DNA of 59,940 nt from Flavobacteriaceae bacterium (GCA_947457615.1 CANGWK010000020.1:1-59940); one strand, 5' to 3'; shown: positions 1-9,768, counted from the stretch's first letter. A program made the numbers and translations. The notes: generated by a model from the sequence alone, not told the origin.

Positions 1-378
1 AAAGCAAGTACAAAAAAACGTAAAGTTATTATTGAATCTACAGGGGAAGCTCATATTAATGCGACTTTTAACAACATCATCATTTCGTTAACAAACAAAA
101 AAGGTGACGTTATTTCTTGGTCTTCTGCAGGTAAAATGGGTTTTAGAGGTTCTAAAAAGAACACACCCTATGCTGCCCAAATGGCAGCTGAAGATTGCAG
201 CAAGGTAGCATTAGAAGCTGGACTTAAAAAAGTAAAAGTTTATGTGAAAGGACCAGGAAACGGACGCGAGTCTGCCATCCGATCTTTGCATAATAGTGGA
301 GTAGAAGTAACAGAAATCATTGATGTTACTCCAATGCCGCACAACGGATGTCGTCCTCCTAAAAGACGTAGAGTATAA
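1..378 (+). CDS. rpsK: 30S ribosomal protein S11 (5' end cut by window)
   Basis: S11 sits on the platform of the small ribosomal subunit, near the mRNA exit and the Shine-Dalgarno helix. The reading frame is open from base 1 and begins [11 protein letters not shown]. It contains the S11 signatures [17 protein letters not shown] and, near the end, the glycine-rich [15 protein letters not shown] and [11 protein letters not shown]. The family in Bacteroidota starts MAKASTK, so probably only two codons lie outside the window. The internal ATG at 136 is not the true start, because S11 sequence continues upstream of it. It is the first visible gene of the alpha operon and rpsD follows after 85 nt. 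Confidence 0.97.
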   Translation, partial: KASTKKRKVIIESTGEAHINATFNNIIISLTNKKGDVISWSSAGKMGFRGSKKNTPYAAQMAAEDCSKVALEAGLKKVKVYVKGPGNGRESAIRSLHNSGVEVTEIIDVTPMPHNGCRPPKRRRV

Positions 379-463
379 TTTATAGTATAACAGAGAAAGA
401 TCAAAGATTATCGAAGGATTTATTGACCTGAATTCATAATCTCTATCTCAAAACAATTTTAAA

Positions 464-1069
464 ATGGCAAGATATACTGGTCCAAGTACAAAAATTGCTC
501 GTAAATTTGGCGAGGCAATATTCGGAGCTGATAAAGCATTCGAAAAAAGAAATTACCCACCCGGACAACATGGGATGGCTAAAAAAAGAGGTAAAAAATC
601 AGAATACGCTGTCCAGTTAATGGAGAAACAAAAGGCGAAATATTCTTATGGTATTCTGGAAAAACAATTTAGAAACTTATTTGAAAAAGCAGCTGCTTCT
701 AAAGGTGTAACAGGGGAAATCCTTTTACAATTATGCGAAGCTCGTTTAGATAATGTAGTTTTTAGGATGGGAATAGCTTCTTCTAGAAGAGCTGCCCGTC
801 AAATTGTTTCTCACCGTCACATTACTGTTAATGGAGAATTAGTAAACATTCCATCCTACCACCTTAAACCAGGTGATGTAGTTGCTGTTCGTGAAAAATC
901 TAAATCTTTAGAATCGATTGAACACTCTTTGTCTAATTCTAGTCATGTATATGAGTGGATTACATGGAATAACGATACTAAACAAGGTACTTTCGTTTCT
1001 GTGCCTGCTAGATTACAAATTCCAGAAAACATCAAAGAACAATTAATCGTAGAGTTGTACAACAAATAA
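464..1069 (+). CDS. rpsD: 30S ribosomal protein S4
   Basis: S4 nucleates 30S assembly by binding the 5' domain of 16S rRNA. The 201-residue product has the usual length. It starts [17 protein letters not shown], has the N-terminal PPGQHG segment, and carries an S4 RNA-binding domain at about residues 93-155 ([20 protein letters not shown], then [13 protein letters not shown]). No zinc-finger cysteine set is present at the N-terminus, so it is the C-minus type. It lies between rpsK and rpoA as in the alpha operon of most bacteria, where S4 can repress its own operon; that regulation is not tested here. Confidence 0.98.
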   Translation: MARYTGPSTKIARKFGEAIFGADKAFEKRNYPPGQHGMAKKRGKKSEYAVQLMEKQKAKYSYGILEKQFRNLFEKAAASKGVTGEILLQLCEARLDNVVFRMGIASSRRAARQIVSHRHITVNGELVNIPSYHLKPGDVVAVREKSKSLESIEHSLSNSSHVYEWITWNNDTKQGTFVSVPARLQIPENIKEQLIVELYNK

Positions 1070-1090
1070 TAATTGACACTATTCTAAATT

Positions 1091-2083
1091 ATGGCAATAT
1101 TTAATTTTCAAAAGCCCGATAAAGTTATCATGATCGATTCAACCGATTTTGAAGGTAAGTTTGAATTCAGACCTTTAGAACCTGGTTACGGATTGACAGT
1201 TGGTAACGCACTTAGAAGAGTTTTACTTTCCGCTCTAGAAGGATATGCAATCACCTCTACAAAAATAGAAGGTGTTGAGCATGAATTTTCTACTATTCCT
1301 GGAGTTGTTGAAGATGTTACTGAAATTATACTTAGTCTTAAACAAGTACGTTTTAAACGTCAAATTGAAGACATAGATAACGAATCAGTAACTATATCTT
1401 TAACTGGTAAAGAGCAAATTACTGCAGGTGATTTTCAAAAATTCATCTCTGGTTTTCAAATTTTGAACCCAGAATTAGTAATCTGTAATCTAGATGCAAA
1501 AGTTAATTTCAATATGGAATTAACAATTGAAAAAGGAAGAGGATATGTTCCTGCTGAAGAAAACAAAAAGCAGAATGTTGCTATTGGAACTATCTTCACA
1601 GATTCTATTTTTACTCCCGTGAAAAACGTGAAATATACAATTGAAAATTTCCGTGTAGAGCAAAAAACAGATTATGAAAAATTAGTTTTTGAAATTAAAA
1701 CTGATGGTTCTATTAATCCTAAAGATGCTCTTACTGAGGCTGCAAAAGTATTAATTCACCACTTTATGTTGTTTTCTGATGAGAGAATAACTCTTGAGGC
1801 TGACGAAATCGCACAAACAGATTCGTATGATGAAGAATCATTACACATGAGACAATTGCTTAAAACTAAGCTTGTTGACATGGACTTATCTGTAAGAGCA
1901 TTAAACTGCCTTAAAGCTGCTGAAGTGGATACATTAGGAGACCTTGTCTCTTTTAATAAACATGACTTAATGAAGTTCCGTAACTTCGGTAAAAAATCTT
2001 TAACAGAACTAGACGAACTAGTAGCAGTTAAAAATTTAACCTTCGGAATGGATTTATCAAAATATAAATTAGATAAAGACTAG
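1091..2083 (+). CDS. rpoA: DNA-directed RNA polymerase subunit alpha
   Basis: This is the assembly platform of RNA polymerase. The 330-residue protein has the N-terminal dimerisation domain with [14 protein letters not shown] and [20 protein letters not shown]. After an acidic linker (about residues 235-250) comes an alpha-CTD with the helix-hairpin-helix region [20 protein letters not shown] and [14 protein letters not shown]. The CTD can contact upstream DNA and activators. It starts 21 nt after rpsD and is followed after 32 nt by rplQ, the standard order, so it is co-transcribed with ribosomal proteins. Confidence 0.98.
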   Translation: MAIFNFQKPDKVIMIDSTDFEGKFEFRPLEPGYGLTVGNALRRVLLSALEGYAITSTKIEGVEHEFSTIPGVVEDVTEIILSLKQVRFKRQIEDIDNESVTISLTGKEQITAGDFQKFISGFQILNPELVICNLDAKVNFNMELTIEKGRGYVPAEENKKQNVAIGTIFTDSIFTPVKNVKYTIENFRVEQKTDYEKLVFEIKTDGSINPKDALTEAAKVLIHHFMLFSDERITLEADEIAQTDSYDEESLHMRQLLKTKLVDMDLSVRALNCLKAAEVDTLGDLVSFNKHDLMKFRNFGKKSLTELDELVAVKNLTFGMDLSKYKLDKD

Positions 2084-2115
2084 TTCTTTATTCAAGTTAA
2101 ATAGCATTTAAAAAA

Positions 2116-2787
2116 ATGAGACACGGAAAAAAATTCAATCACTTAAGCAGACAGACAGGACATAGAAAATCTATGTTAGCTAATATGGCTTGTTCTCTTA
2201 TCGAGCACAAACGTATTAATACAACTGTTGCTAAAGCAAAAGCACTTAAACAATTCGTTGAGCCGCTTATAACAAAATCAAAAGAAGATACTACACACAA
2301 TCGTCGTATTGTTTTCGCTTACCTACGTAATAAATATGGTGTTACTGAACTTTTCAGAGAAGTAGCTGCTAAAGTAGGAGACCGTCCAGGTGGATACACA
2401 CGTATCATTAAAGTTGGAAATCGTTTAGGTGATAACGCCGATATGGCAATGATCGAACTTGTAGATTTTAATGAAATTTATAACGGAGGTAAAAAAGAAG
2501 AGAAAAAAGCTAAAAGCCGTAGAGGTGGAAAAGTTAAAAAATCTGAAACTACTCCAATTGTTGAAGTTAAAGAACCTGAGGCTGAAGCTCCACAAGCAGA
2601 AGTTGTTGAAACTGAAGTTGCAGAAGATGAGGCTCCACAAGCGGAAGTTGTTGAAACTGAAGTTGCAGAAGTTGAGGCTCCACAAGCGGAAGTCGAAGCT
2701 CCACAAGCGGAAGTTACTGAAGTTGAAGCTCCAAAAGCAGAAGCTACTGAAGAATCTTCTGAAGAGAATAAGGAAGCTGCAGAATAA
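2116..2787 (+). CDS. rplQ: 50S ribosomal protein L17 with acidic repeat tail
   Basis: L17 lies near the peptide exit tunnel of the large subunit. Residues 1-115 are a normal L17 core ([53 protein letters not shown]). The protein is 223 residues, well beyond the core. The extra part has a lysine-rich segment (about 117-140) and then an acidic Ala/Pro/Glu/Val repeat from residue 157. C-terminal extensions of L17 are common in Bacteroidota, but the length of this repeat tail can vary by unit gain or loss. It is the last gene of the operon, with a strong terminator directly after it. Confidence 0.96.
   Translation: MRHGKKFNHLSRQTGHRKSMLANMACSLIEHKRINTTVAKAKALKQFVEPLITKSKEDTTHNRRIVFAYLRNKYGVTELFREVAAKVGDRPGGYTRIIKVGNRLGDNADMAMIELVDFNEIYNGGKKEEKKAKSRRGGKVKKSETTPIVEVKEPEAEAPQAEVVETEVAEDEAPQAEVVETEVAEVEAPQAEVEAPQAEVTEVEAPKAEATEESSEENKEAAE
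2584..2751 (+). repeat. In-frame repeats in the rplQ tail
   Basis: Two nearly identical 45-nt units (2584-2628 and 2629-2673) each encode [14 protein letters not shown] plus D or V. They are followed by shortened units at 2674-2694, 2695-2724 and 2725-2751. The units keep the reading frame, so gain or loss of a unit would change tail length without breaking the protein. The same composition leaves the reverse strand and another forward frame open; those are not genes. Confidence 0.9.
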
Positions 2788-2811
2788 TAATGAAATTCCA
2801 TTCATAAATAT

Positions 2812-2845
2812 AAAGGATAAACTTTCGAGTTTATCCTTTTTTTAT
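2812..2845 (+). terminator. Rho-independent terminator after rplQ
   Basis: A perfect 12-bp stem (AAAGGATAAACT at 2812-2823, AGTTTATCCTTT at 2828-2839) closes a TTCG tetraloop and runs into a T-rich tail. It lies 24 nt after the rplQ stop and should end the alpha-operon transcript. Confidence 0.93.
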
Positions 2846-2846
2846 T

Positions 2847-2884
2847 TCCCCTCCATTGGAGGGTTGCCCGAGGGGCGGGGTGGC
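2847..2884. repeat. GC-rich double hairpin
   Basis: This 38-nt block is far richer in G+C than its surroundings. It holds two adjacent inverted repeats: CCCTCCA with GGAGGG, and GCCC with GGGC. From memory, similar blocks recur between genes in Flavobacterium genomes, but only one copy is present here, so the repeat status is an inference. Confidence 0.5.
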
Positions 2885-2938
2885 AGAAAGTTGTATTTTC
2901 ATTAGAAGCCAAACTCAGGGTAATACCATTTAAAATCG

Positions 2939-3010
2939 TTCCCGCTTTTCGCAGTATCTTTATTGTTTTAAAGGAAAACAATAAAGTATACCTTCTACAA
3001 TCGGGGCTAA
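2939..3010. repeat. Palindromic intergenic repeat, copy A
   Basis: This copy begins TTCCCGCTTTTCGC and ends CAATCGGGGCTAA, as copy B at 10268-10357 does with one base different at the left end. Inside is a perfect 12-bp stem (2958-2969 with 2975-2986) around a 5-nt loop. The core sequence is unrelated to that of copy B even though the ends match. It occupies the gap between the rplQ terminator and the carA promoter. Confidence 0.8.
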
Positions 3011-3075
3011 TAACAAAGAAATAGGAATATTTGTAAAGTTTCCAAAAGAACCTTAGAAAATTAAATTGAATATAT

Positions 3076-3083
3076 TAAATTTG
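3076..3083 (+). promoter_or_regulatory. Likely carA promoter -7 element
   Basis: TAAATTTG matches the Bacteroidota -7 consensus TAnnTTTG exactly and lies 23 nt before the carA start. I see no convincing TTG at -33, so the call rests on the -7 match and position. Confidence 0.5.
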
Positions 3084-3106
3084 CAACACAACAACTAACT
3101 ACTAAA

Positions 3107-4204
3107 ATGAAATATACAACAAGACCCCAAGCAATATTACTACTTGCAGACGGAACTATCTTTCACGGAAAATCCATAGGAATCTCAGGAACTACTTTTG
3201 GTGAAGTTTGCTTCAATACGGGCATGACAGGTTACCAAGAAATCTTCACTGACCCTTCTTATTTCGGGCAAATAATGGTTGCTACTAATCCCCATATTGG
3301 AAATTATGGAGTAAACACTAACGAAGTTGAATCGGATGCAATTAAAATTTCAGGTTTAGTTTGTAAAAATTTCAGTTTCAACCATTCCCGTCCCGATTCC
3401 GAAAGTAATCTATACGATTATTTTGAAAAACAAAATCTAGTTTGTATTTCCGATGTAGATACCCGTGCTCTAGTAAGTTACATTCGAGAAAACGGAGCCC
3501 AAAATGCAGTAATATCAACAGATTGGACTTCCATAGAAGAATTAAAAAAACAACTAGCAAACGTTCCAGACATGAAAGGTTTGGAACTTGCTTCTACAGT
3601 TTCAACAAAAGAACCTTACTTTTTTGGAGAAGAAACAGCAACCTATAAAATAGCGGCTCTAGATTTAGGAATTAAGAGAAATATCCTACGAAATCTAGCC
3701 CAACGAGATTGCTACATAAAAGTATTTCCTTACAACGCTTCTTTTCAAGAATTGCAATCGTTTAATCCAAATGGTTACTTTCTTTCCAATGGCCCTGGTG
3801 ATCCAGAACCACTAACTGGAGTGCAAGCGGTGGCTAGAGAAATATTAAATTCTAATAAACCTTTATTTGGAATTTGTCTTGGTCACCAAATAATCGCTTT
3901 GGCTAATGGAATTTCTACCTATAAAATGTTTAATGGACACAGAGGAATAAACCATCCTGTAATGAATGTCCTTACCGGAAAAGGAGAGATAACTTCCCAA
4001 AATCATGGCTTTGCCGTAAACAGGGAAGAACTTGAAAACCATCCCGATTTAGAAATTACGCATTACCATATCAATGATAATACTGTTGCAGGGATGCAAA
4101 TGAAATCCAAAGATTGCTTTTCAGTTCAATACCACCCAGAAGCAAGTCCGGGTCCTCACGATTCTTCGTATCTTTTTGACTCGTTCATAAAATTATTGCA
4201 ATAA
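3107..4204 (+). CDS. carA: Carbamoyl-phosphate synthase small subunit
   Basis: The glutaminase subunit hydrolyses glutamine and channels ammonia to CarB, feeding arginine and pyrimidine synthesis. The 365-residue product has an N-terminal CPSase small-chain domain (ADGTIFHGKSIG, FNTGMTGYQEI) and a class I glutamine amidotransferase domain. That domain contains SNGPGDPEP, the nucleophile elbow FGICLGHQ with Cys257, and the His/Glu pair in QYHPEASPGPHDS. carB is not in the window. carA is placed between rplQ and eno, an arrangement I associate with flavobacteria. It is followed by 161 nt before eno and is probably transcribed alone. Confidence 0.97.
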   Translation: MKYTTRPQAILLLADGTIFHGKSIGISGTTFGEVCFNTGMTGYQEIFTDPSYFGQIMVATNPHIGNYGVNTNEVESDAIKISGLVCKNFSFNHSRPDSESNLYDYFEKQNLVCISDVDTRALVSYIRENGAQNAVISTDWTSIEELKKQLANVPDMKGLELASTVSTKEPYFFGEETATYKIAALDLGIKRNILRNLAQRDCYIKVFPYNASFQELQSFNPNGYFLSNGPGDPEPLTGVQAVAREILNSNKPLFGICLGHQIIALANGISTYKMFNGHRGINHPVMNVLTGKGEITSQNHGFAVNREELENHPDLEITHYHINDNTVAGMQMKSKDCFSVQYHPEASPGPHDSSYLFDSFIKLLQ

Positions 4205-4250
4205 ATTGCATTAAATATTTTAATCATCAGTATAATTACAAAATAACTAA

Positions 4251-4288
4251 ATCGTTTGAGTTTATAAGTTTTTATTAAAACAAACGAT
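4251..4288. promoter_or_regulatory. Inverted repeat upstream of the eno promoter
   Basis: ATCGTTTG (4251-4258) and CAAACGAT (4281-4288) form a perfect inverted repeat with a 22-nt spacer, and GTTTT/AAAAC pairs inside it. It lies 17 nt upstream of the eno -7 box. It could be the carA terminator, though it lacks a T tail, or an operator. No regulator is identified. Confidence 0.35.
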
Positions 4289-4305
4289 ATACTTTTCAAT
4301 ATGAT

Positions 4306-4313
4306 TAAATTTG
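4306..4313 (+). promoter_or_regulatory. Likely eno promoter -7 element
   Basis: TAAATTTG is an exact TAnnTTTG match 52 nt upstream of the enolase start. No clear TTG occurs at the expected -33 distance. Confidence 0.5.
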
Positions 4314-4362
4314 TATACGGTTTTTGAAAATCATTTAATAGATAACAAATAAATTAGCATAA

Positions 4363-5655
<1,293 letters not shown>

Positions 5656-5682
5656 TAAATAGAATATTTAAATAGATACACC

Positions 5683-5723
5683 ACACCTACTATGTTTTTT
5701 AAACCTAGTAGGTGTTTTTTTTT
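5683..5723 (+). terminator. Rho-independent terminator after eno
   Basis: A 10-bp perfect stem (ACACCTACTA at 5683-5692, TAGTAGGTGT at 5706-5715) is followed by a run of T to 5723. It lies 27 nt after the enolase stop. Confidence 0.9.
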
Positions 5724-5844
5724 AAGATTGTTCATCTTCAACTTTATTTATAGAATAAATTATACTGTGTTCTAATCTTCAAAATTTAATCAAAAATTAA
5801 CGAAAACCTTGTTGTTTTTCTTTTATAATTCATTTATAATTCCA

Positions 5845-5852
5845 TAAGTTTG
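5845..5852 (+). promoter_or_regulatory. Possible citrate synthase promoter -7 element
   Basis: TAAGTTTG fits TAnnTTTG and lies 39 nt before the start codon. The nearest upstream TTG is about 30 nt away, too far for the usual 17-23 nt spacer, so this is only a candidate. Confidence 0.35.
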
Positions 5853-5891
5853 TTAAATAAAATTTTATAAGTCTTAATTTCCAATTATATC

Positions 5892-7175
5892 ATGTCAAAA
5901 ATAGCAATTTTAGAGTACGAAGGAAAAAAATATGAGTTTCCTATAATTACAGGAACTGAAAATGAACCTGCAATAGATATTAACAAACTACGCGATTTTA
6001 CAGGGGCTATAACTCTGGACCCAGGTTATAAAAATTCCGGGTCTTGCGAAAGTAAAATTACATTCCTAGATGGAGAAGAAGGAATTCTTCGATACAGAGG
6101 ATATGCTATAGAAGATTTAGCAGATAAAGCTAATTTTATTGAAGTTTCTTATTTAGTGATTTTTGGTGAATTACCAACTAAGGAGCAATTGGTTCAATTT
6201 GAAAACGACATCCGTAAATATACCCTAGTTAATGAAGAAATGAAAAACATCATTGATGGTTTTCCAAAAACGGCACACCCAATGGGAGTTTTGGCTTCAT
6301 TAACTTCAGCATTAACCGCATTTAATCCAAAGGTGGTAAATGTAGATAACGAAAAAGAAATGTATGAGGCTGTTTGTAAAACAATGGGTAAATTCCTTGT
6401 TATAGCAACTTGGACGTATAGAAAAATGATGGGATATCCTTTAAATTATTATGATAATACTAAAGGATATGTTGAAAACTTCATGCGTTTAATGTTTGAA
6501 TTGCCAACAGGTCCTTATGCTAAAAATCAAGTTATTATTGATGCCTTAGATAAATTATTTATCCTTCATGCAGATCACGAACAAAACTGTTCTACTTCTA
6601 CAGTACGAATTGTAGGTTCATCACATGCTGGATTATTTGCTTCAATTTCTGCAGGAGTTTCAGCACTTTGGGGTCCACTGCATGGTGGTGCAAACCAAGC
6701 GGTTTTAGAAATGCTAGAAGCAATTCAAAGAGATGGAGGTGATGCAGAAAAATACATGGCAAAAGCAAAAGACAAAGACGATCCATTCCGTTTAATGGGA
6801 TTTGGACATAGAGTTTACAAAAACTTTGATCCTAGAGCTAAAATAATTAAAAGAGCTGCAGATGAAGTATTAGCTACTTTAGGAGTTAACGATCCAATTC
6901 TTCAAATTGCAAAAAAATTAGAAGAAGCTGCTTTGGTTGATGACTATTTTGTGTCAAGAAAATTATATCCAAATGTAGATTTCTATTCGGGTATTATATA
7001 CCGAGCTTTAGGAATTCCTACCGAAATGTTTACGGTAATGTTTGCTATTGGTCGTTTGCCAGGATGGATTGCACAATGGAAAGAAATGCGTCTAAACAAA
7101 GAGCCAATAGGTAGACCAAGACAAGTTTATGTTGGATATCCTTTAAGAGAATTTGTAGCAACTGACAAAAGATAA
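5892..7175 (+). CDS. gltA: Citrate synthase
   Basis: This enzyme condenses oxaloacetate and acetyl-CoA to citrate, the entry step of the TCA cycle. At 427 residues it is the long type I (hexameric, E. coli GltA-like) form. The catalytic triad is visible as His264 in GPLHGGANQAVLEML, His306 in MGFGHRVYKNFDPRA and Asp363 in NVDFYSG. The segment HADHEQNCSTSTVRIVGSSH is also typical. The N-terminal 50 residues form the small beta-rich domain found in the Gram-negative enzymes. It is followed at once by a terminator and appears to be a single-gene unit. Confidence 0.97.
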   Translation: MSKIAILEYEGKKYEFPIITGTENEPAIDINKLRDFTGAITLDPGYKNSGSCESKITFLDGEEGILRYRGYAIEDLADKANFIEVSYLVIFGELPTKEQLVQFENDIRKYTLVNEEMKNIIDGFPKTAHPMGVLASLTSALTAFNPKVVNVDNEKEMYEAVCKTMGKFLVIATWTYRKMMGYPLNYYDNTKGYVENFMRLMFELPTGPYAKNQVIIDALDKLFILHADHEQNCSTSTVRIVGSSHAGLFASISAGVSALWGPLHGGANQAVLEMLEAIQRDGGDAEKYMAKAKDKDDPFRLMGFGHRVYKNFDPRAKIIKRAADEVLATLGVNDPILQIAKKLEEAALVDDYFVSRKLYPNVDFYSGIIYRALGIPTEMFTVMFAIGRLPGWIAQWKEMRLNKEPIGRPRQVYVGYPLREFVATDKR

Positions 7176-7179
7176 TTTT

Positions 7180-7209
7180 AAAAGCTGTTTCAATAGAAGC
7201 AGCTTTTTA
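7180..7209 (+). terminator. Terminator after citrate synthase
   Basis: AAAAGCTG (7180-7187) pairs with CAGCTTTT (7200-7207), with a T tail. It begins 4 nt after the stop codon. Confidence 0.8.
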
Positions 7210-7217
7210 TATATTTG
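7210..7217 (+). promoter_or_regulatory. Possible promoter -7 element of the toxin-antitoxin pair
   Basis: TATATTTG matches TAnnTTTG, 20 nt before the antitoxin start, and touches the end of the citrate synthase terminator. No -33 element was confirmed. Confidence 0.35.
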
Positions 7218-7237
7218 ATATTAATATAAATTGTAAT

Positions 7238-7483
7238 ATGGATTTAGCAGCAAAAAAAAATGAAATTGTAGATTGGATACTTCACATAGAAGATGAAAGT
7301 AAATTAAAAAAAATAATTGCTTTAAAGTCTGTTATAGAAAATGAAGTTGTTGCCCATACAATAACTGGCTATCCTATTGATAAAAAAGGATACATAGCCA
7401 TGGTAAATGAAGCGGACGAACGTATTTCTTCCGGAGAATATACAACAGTAGAAAATTTAGAGAAAGAGATTGAAAATTGGTAA
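7238..7483 (+). CDS. Antitoxin of a type II toxin-antitoxin pair
   Basis: This small 81-residue, acidic, helix-rich protein begins MDLAAKKNEIVDWILHIEDE. It overlaps the following RelE/ParE-like toxin gene by one base (TAATG). Small proteins of this sort directly before a RelE-like toxin are common in Bacteroidota and normally neutralise the toxin by direct binding. The stretch YTTVENLEKEIENW at the C-terminus is where such antitoxins usually contact the toxin; this is inference. I see no helix-turn-helix or AbrB fold, so whether it represses its own operon is open. Confidence 0.8.
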   Translation: MDLAAKKNEIVDWILHIEDESKLKKIIALKSVIENEVVAHTITGYPIDKKGYIAMVNEADERISSGEYTTVENLEKEIENW

Positions 7484-7791
7484 TGCAAAAACCAATTAAG
7501 ATTATTTGGGATAATAATGCTAAAGAAGATTTAAAGCTAATTTTTGAATTTATTAAGTTAAAGTCACACCAAGGTGCAAGAAATGTTATTAAAGAAATAG
7601 TTGACCAAAGTAAAAGAATTCATTACGCCGAACAATATCAGGTAGATGAGTTTTTAGGAGAACCATTTAGACGAATGATTATAAGAGATTATAAGATTAT
7701 TTATAAAATTCATTCGGAATCAGAGATAAGAATTTTACAGATTTTTGATTCCAGACAAAATACCATTAAACTAAGACAGATGTTACTGTAA
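7483..7791 (+). CDS. RelE/ParE-family toxin
   Basis: The 102-residue basic protein begins MQKPIKIIWDNNAKEDLKLI and ends IFDSRQNTIKLRQML. It has the ParE/RelE plan: a helical N-terminal hairpin, then the strand segment EPFRRMIIRDYKIIYKI and a final strand IRILQIFDSRQ. Whether it acts as a ribosome-dependent mRNA endonuclease (RelE) or a gyrase poison (ParE) cannot be read from this sequence. The ATG at 7483 overlaps the antitoxin stop (TAATG) and is preferred to the TTG two codons upstream. A terminator follows, so the pair is a self-contained two-gene unit between housekeeping genes. Confidence 0.87.
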   Translation: MQKPIKIIWDNNAKEDLKLIFEFIKLKSHQGARNVIKEIVDQSKRIHYAEQYQVDEFLGEPFRRMIIRDYKIIYKIHSESEIRILQIFDSRQNTIKLRQMLL

Positions 7792-7813
7792 ATCTTTTTT
7801 TAAATACTTATAG

Positions 7814-7846
7814 AAAAAGCTTCGCTAATCATCGAAGCTTTTTTAT
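7814..7846 (+). terminator. Terminator after the toxin gene
   Basis: A perfect 11-bp stem (AAAAAGCTTCG at 7814-7824, CGAAGCTTTTT at 7833-7843) has an 8-nt loop and a T tail. Its A-rich left arm also makes it a plausible terminator in the reverse direction. Confidence 0.9.
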
Positions 7847-7875
7847 ATTTGCCTTAAGCCTAAAGCAAAAAATAT

Positions 7876-8790
7876 ATGTTACAATTAAATGTAAAAAATG
7901 AGACTTCAAGGTTAAGAGCAGTAGTTTTGGGATCTGCAACAGATAATGGTCCAACACCAACTGCCGAAGAAGCTTATGATCCAAAATCTTTAGAGCACAT
8001 TCTCGCTGGTACATATCCTGTAGAGGCTGATATGGTGAATGAAATGGAAGCTTTTAATAAAGTGTTTCAAAAATACGATGTAAAAGTTTTTCGGCCAGAA
8101 AAAATTCAAAACTACAATCAGATTTTCACTCGTGATATCGGATTTGTTATTGATGATCTATTTATTAAAGCTAATATTCTGCCCGATAGAGAACGAGAAT
8201 TAGACTCAATTCAATATATAATTGACCAAATGGATCCAATTAAAGTGGTTCGGCCTCCAGAGGAAGTTCACATAGAAGGTGGCGATGTCATGCTTTGGAA
8301 CGATTATATTTTTATTGGTACTTATAAAGGTTCTGACTATAAAGATTATATCACCGCAAGAACTAATATGCAGGGCGTTCAATACATAAAAGATTTATTT
8401 CCAAATAAAATCGTCAAAGAATTTGATCTCGTAAAATCCAAAATGGAAGCCCGCGATAATGCCTTGCATCTAGACTGTTGCTTTCAACCCGTTGGAGATA
8501 ACAAAGGGATTATCTATAAAAGTGGTTTCCGTGAAGAAGCAGATTATAGATATTTGGTAAAACTTTTCGGGAAAGAAAATCTATTTCACATCACCCGCGA
8601 GGAAATGTATAATATGAATTCCAATGTGTTTTCTATAACACCTGATGTTGTAGTTTCCGAAAAAAACTTCACAAGATTAAACACTTGGCTTCGTGAGCAA
8701 GGATTTACTGTTGAGGAAATTCCGTATGCAGAAATAGCCAAACAAGAAGGATTGTTGCGTTGTTCAACCTTACCTTTAATAAGAGATTAA
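7876..8790 (+). CDS. Dimethylarginine dimethylaminohydrolase / arginine deiminase-like hydrolase
   Basis: This is a member of the guanidino-group modifying superfamily (arginine deiminase, DDAH, amidinotransferase). Such enzymes hydrolyse arginine or methylarginine through a covalent Cys adduct. The 304-residue protein shows the catalytic set: Glu134 and Asp137 in HIEGGDVML, His198 in DNALHLDCCF, and Cys296 in LLRCSTLPL. TRDIGFVIDD fits the substrate-binding N-terminal part. The exact substrate (arginine, methylarginine or citrulline-related) is not decided by sequence. It lies 39 nt before the CtlX-like gene with only a small hairpin between, so the two probably act in arginine or citrulline breakdown. 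Confidence 0.87.
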   Translation: MLQLNVKNETSRLRAVVLGSATDNGPTPTAEEAYDPKSLEHILAGTYPVEADMVNEMEAFNKVFQKYDVKVFRPEKIQNYNQIFTRDIGFVIDDLFIKANILPDRERELDSIQYIIDQMDPIKVVRPPEEVHIEGGDVMLWNDYIFIGTYKGSDYKDYITARTNMQGVQYIKDLFPNKIVKEFDLVKSKMEARDNALHLDCCFQPVGDNKGIIYKSGFREEADYRYLVKLFGKENLFHITREEMYNMNSNVFSITPDVVVSEKNFTRLNTWLREQGFTVEEIPYAEIAKQEGLLRCSTLPLIRD

Positions 8791-8796
8791 TAATTT

Positions 8797-8813
8797 GTTT
8801 CAGAACCTGAAAC
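8797..8813 (+). other. Small hairpin between the two hydrolase genes
   Basis: GTTTCAG and CTGAAAC form a perfect 7-bp stem with an AAC loop. Only three T follow, so it is a weak terminator at best. It could set the ratio of the two transcripts or protect an mRNA end. Confidence 0.4.
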
Positions 8814-8829
8814 TTTAAACAAAAAATAC

Positions 8830-9768
8830 ATGAACCAATCCACCAACTCTATTCTAATGATTCGCCCAGTGGCATTTCGAATGAACGAACAAACAGCAGT
8901 AAACAATTATTATCAAAAAGTTTTGGACGGATTAACACCGGAAAATGTTAACTCAAAAGCTCAAAATGAGTTTGATGTTTTTGTAAATAAACTCCGAATG
9001 GTTGGCGTGGATGTAAATGTGGTGGATGATACTGAAACTCCAGATACTCCAGACAGTATTTTTCCTAACAATTGGATTTCTTTTCATGAGAATGGAGATG
9101 TGGTTTTGTATCCAATGTTCGCCGAAAACCGTCGTGCTGAACGTCGCGAAGATATCTTAGATATTTTAGAAGATAATGGTTTTCAAATAAACGACGGAAT
9201 CATGGATTATACCTCTGCTGAAGAAGATGGTTATTATCTTGAAGGTACAGGAAGTATTGTTTTAGACCGTGAAAATGGGAAAGGCTATTGCGCGCTTTCT
9301 CCTCGTGCTGATGAAGAATTATTCATCGAATTTTGTGAGGATTTTGATTTAAATCCAATAATTTTTGAGGCTTACCAAACTGTAGATGGGGAACGTAAAT
9401 TAATTTATCATACCAACGTCATGATGTGTATTGGAGATAGCTTTGCAGTGATTTGCTCCGATTGTATAGATGACAAAAAAGAGCGCAAAATGGTTCTTGA
9501 CAGTTTGAAATCCGACGAGAAAGAAATTATATTAATTACTGAAGCTCAAATGAACAATTTTGCTGGAAACATGCTAGAAGTATTAGGCTCTGACGAGCGT
9601 CGCTATTTAGTCATGAGTTCCACGGCTTACCATTCGTTAACTAAAAAGCAAATTGCACAATTAGAAGAACATATTACCATTTTGCATTCAAGTTTAGACA
9701 CCATCGAAGCTTGCGGTGGCGGAAGTGCACGATGCATGATGGCTGAGATTTTCCTTCCAAAGAATTAG
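8830..9768 (+). CDS. ctlX: Citrulline utilization hydrolase CtlX-like
   Basis: A second member of the guanidino-modifying fold, of the CtlX family that was linked to citrulline use in Francisella. The 312-residue protein begins MNQSTNSILMIRPVAFRMNE. It has the substrate motif TPDSIFPNNWISFH, the acidic YLEGTGSIVLDR segment (catalytic Glu), YHTNVMMCIGD (catalytic His), and the nucleophile Cys295 in IEACGGGSARCMMAEIF. It differs clearly from its neighbour at 7876, so this is not a tandem duplication. The reaction is inferred from the family; the substrate has not been shown here. Confidence 0.88.
   Translation: MNQSTNSILMIRPVAFRMNEQTAVNNYYQKVLDGLTPENVNSKAQNEFDVFVNKLRMVGVDVNVVDDTETPDTPDSIFPNNWISFHENGDVVLYPMFAENRRAERREDILDILEDNGFQINDGIMDYTSAEEDGYYLEGTGSIVLDRENGKGYCALSPRADEELFIEFCEDFDLNPIIFEAYQTVDGERKLIYHTNVMMCIGDSFAVICSDCIDDKKERKMVLDSLKSDEKEIILITEAQMNNFAGNMLEVLGSDERRYLVMSSTAYHSLTKKQIAQLEEHITILHSSLDTIEACGGGSARCMMAEIFLPKN

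Noticed and set aside
2425..2905. Open frames on both strands across the rplQ tail
   Set aside because: They arise from the repetitive GAA/GCT/GTT-rich tail, which leaves other frames free of stops; their products are low-complexity and have no start context.
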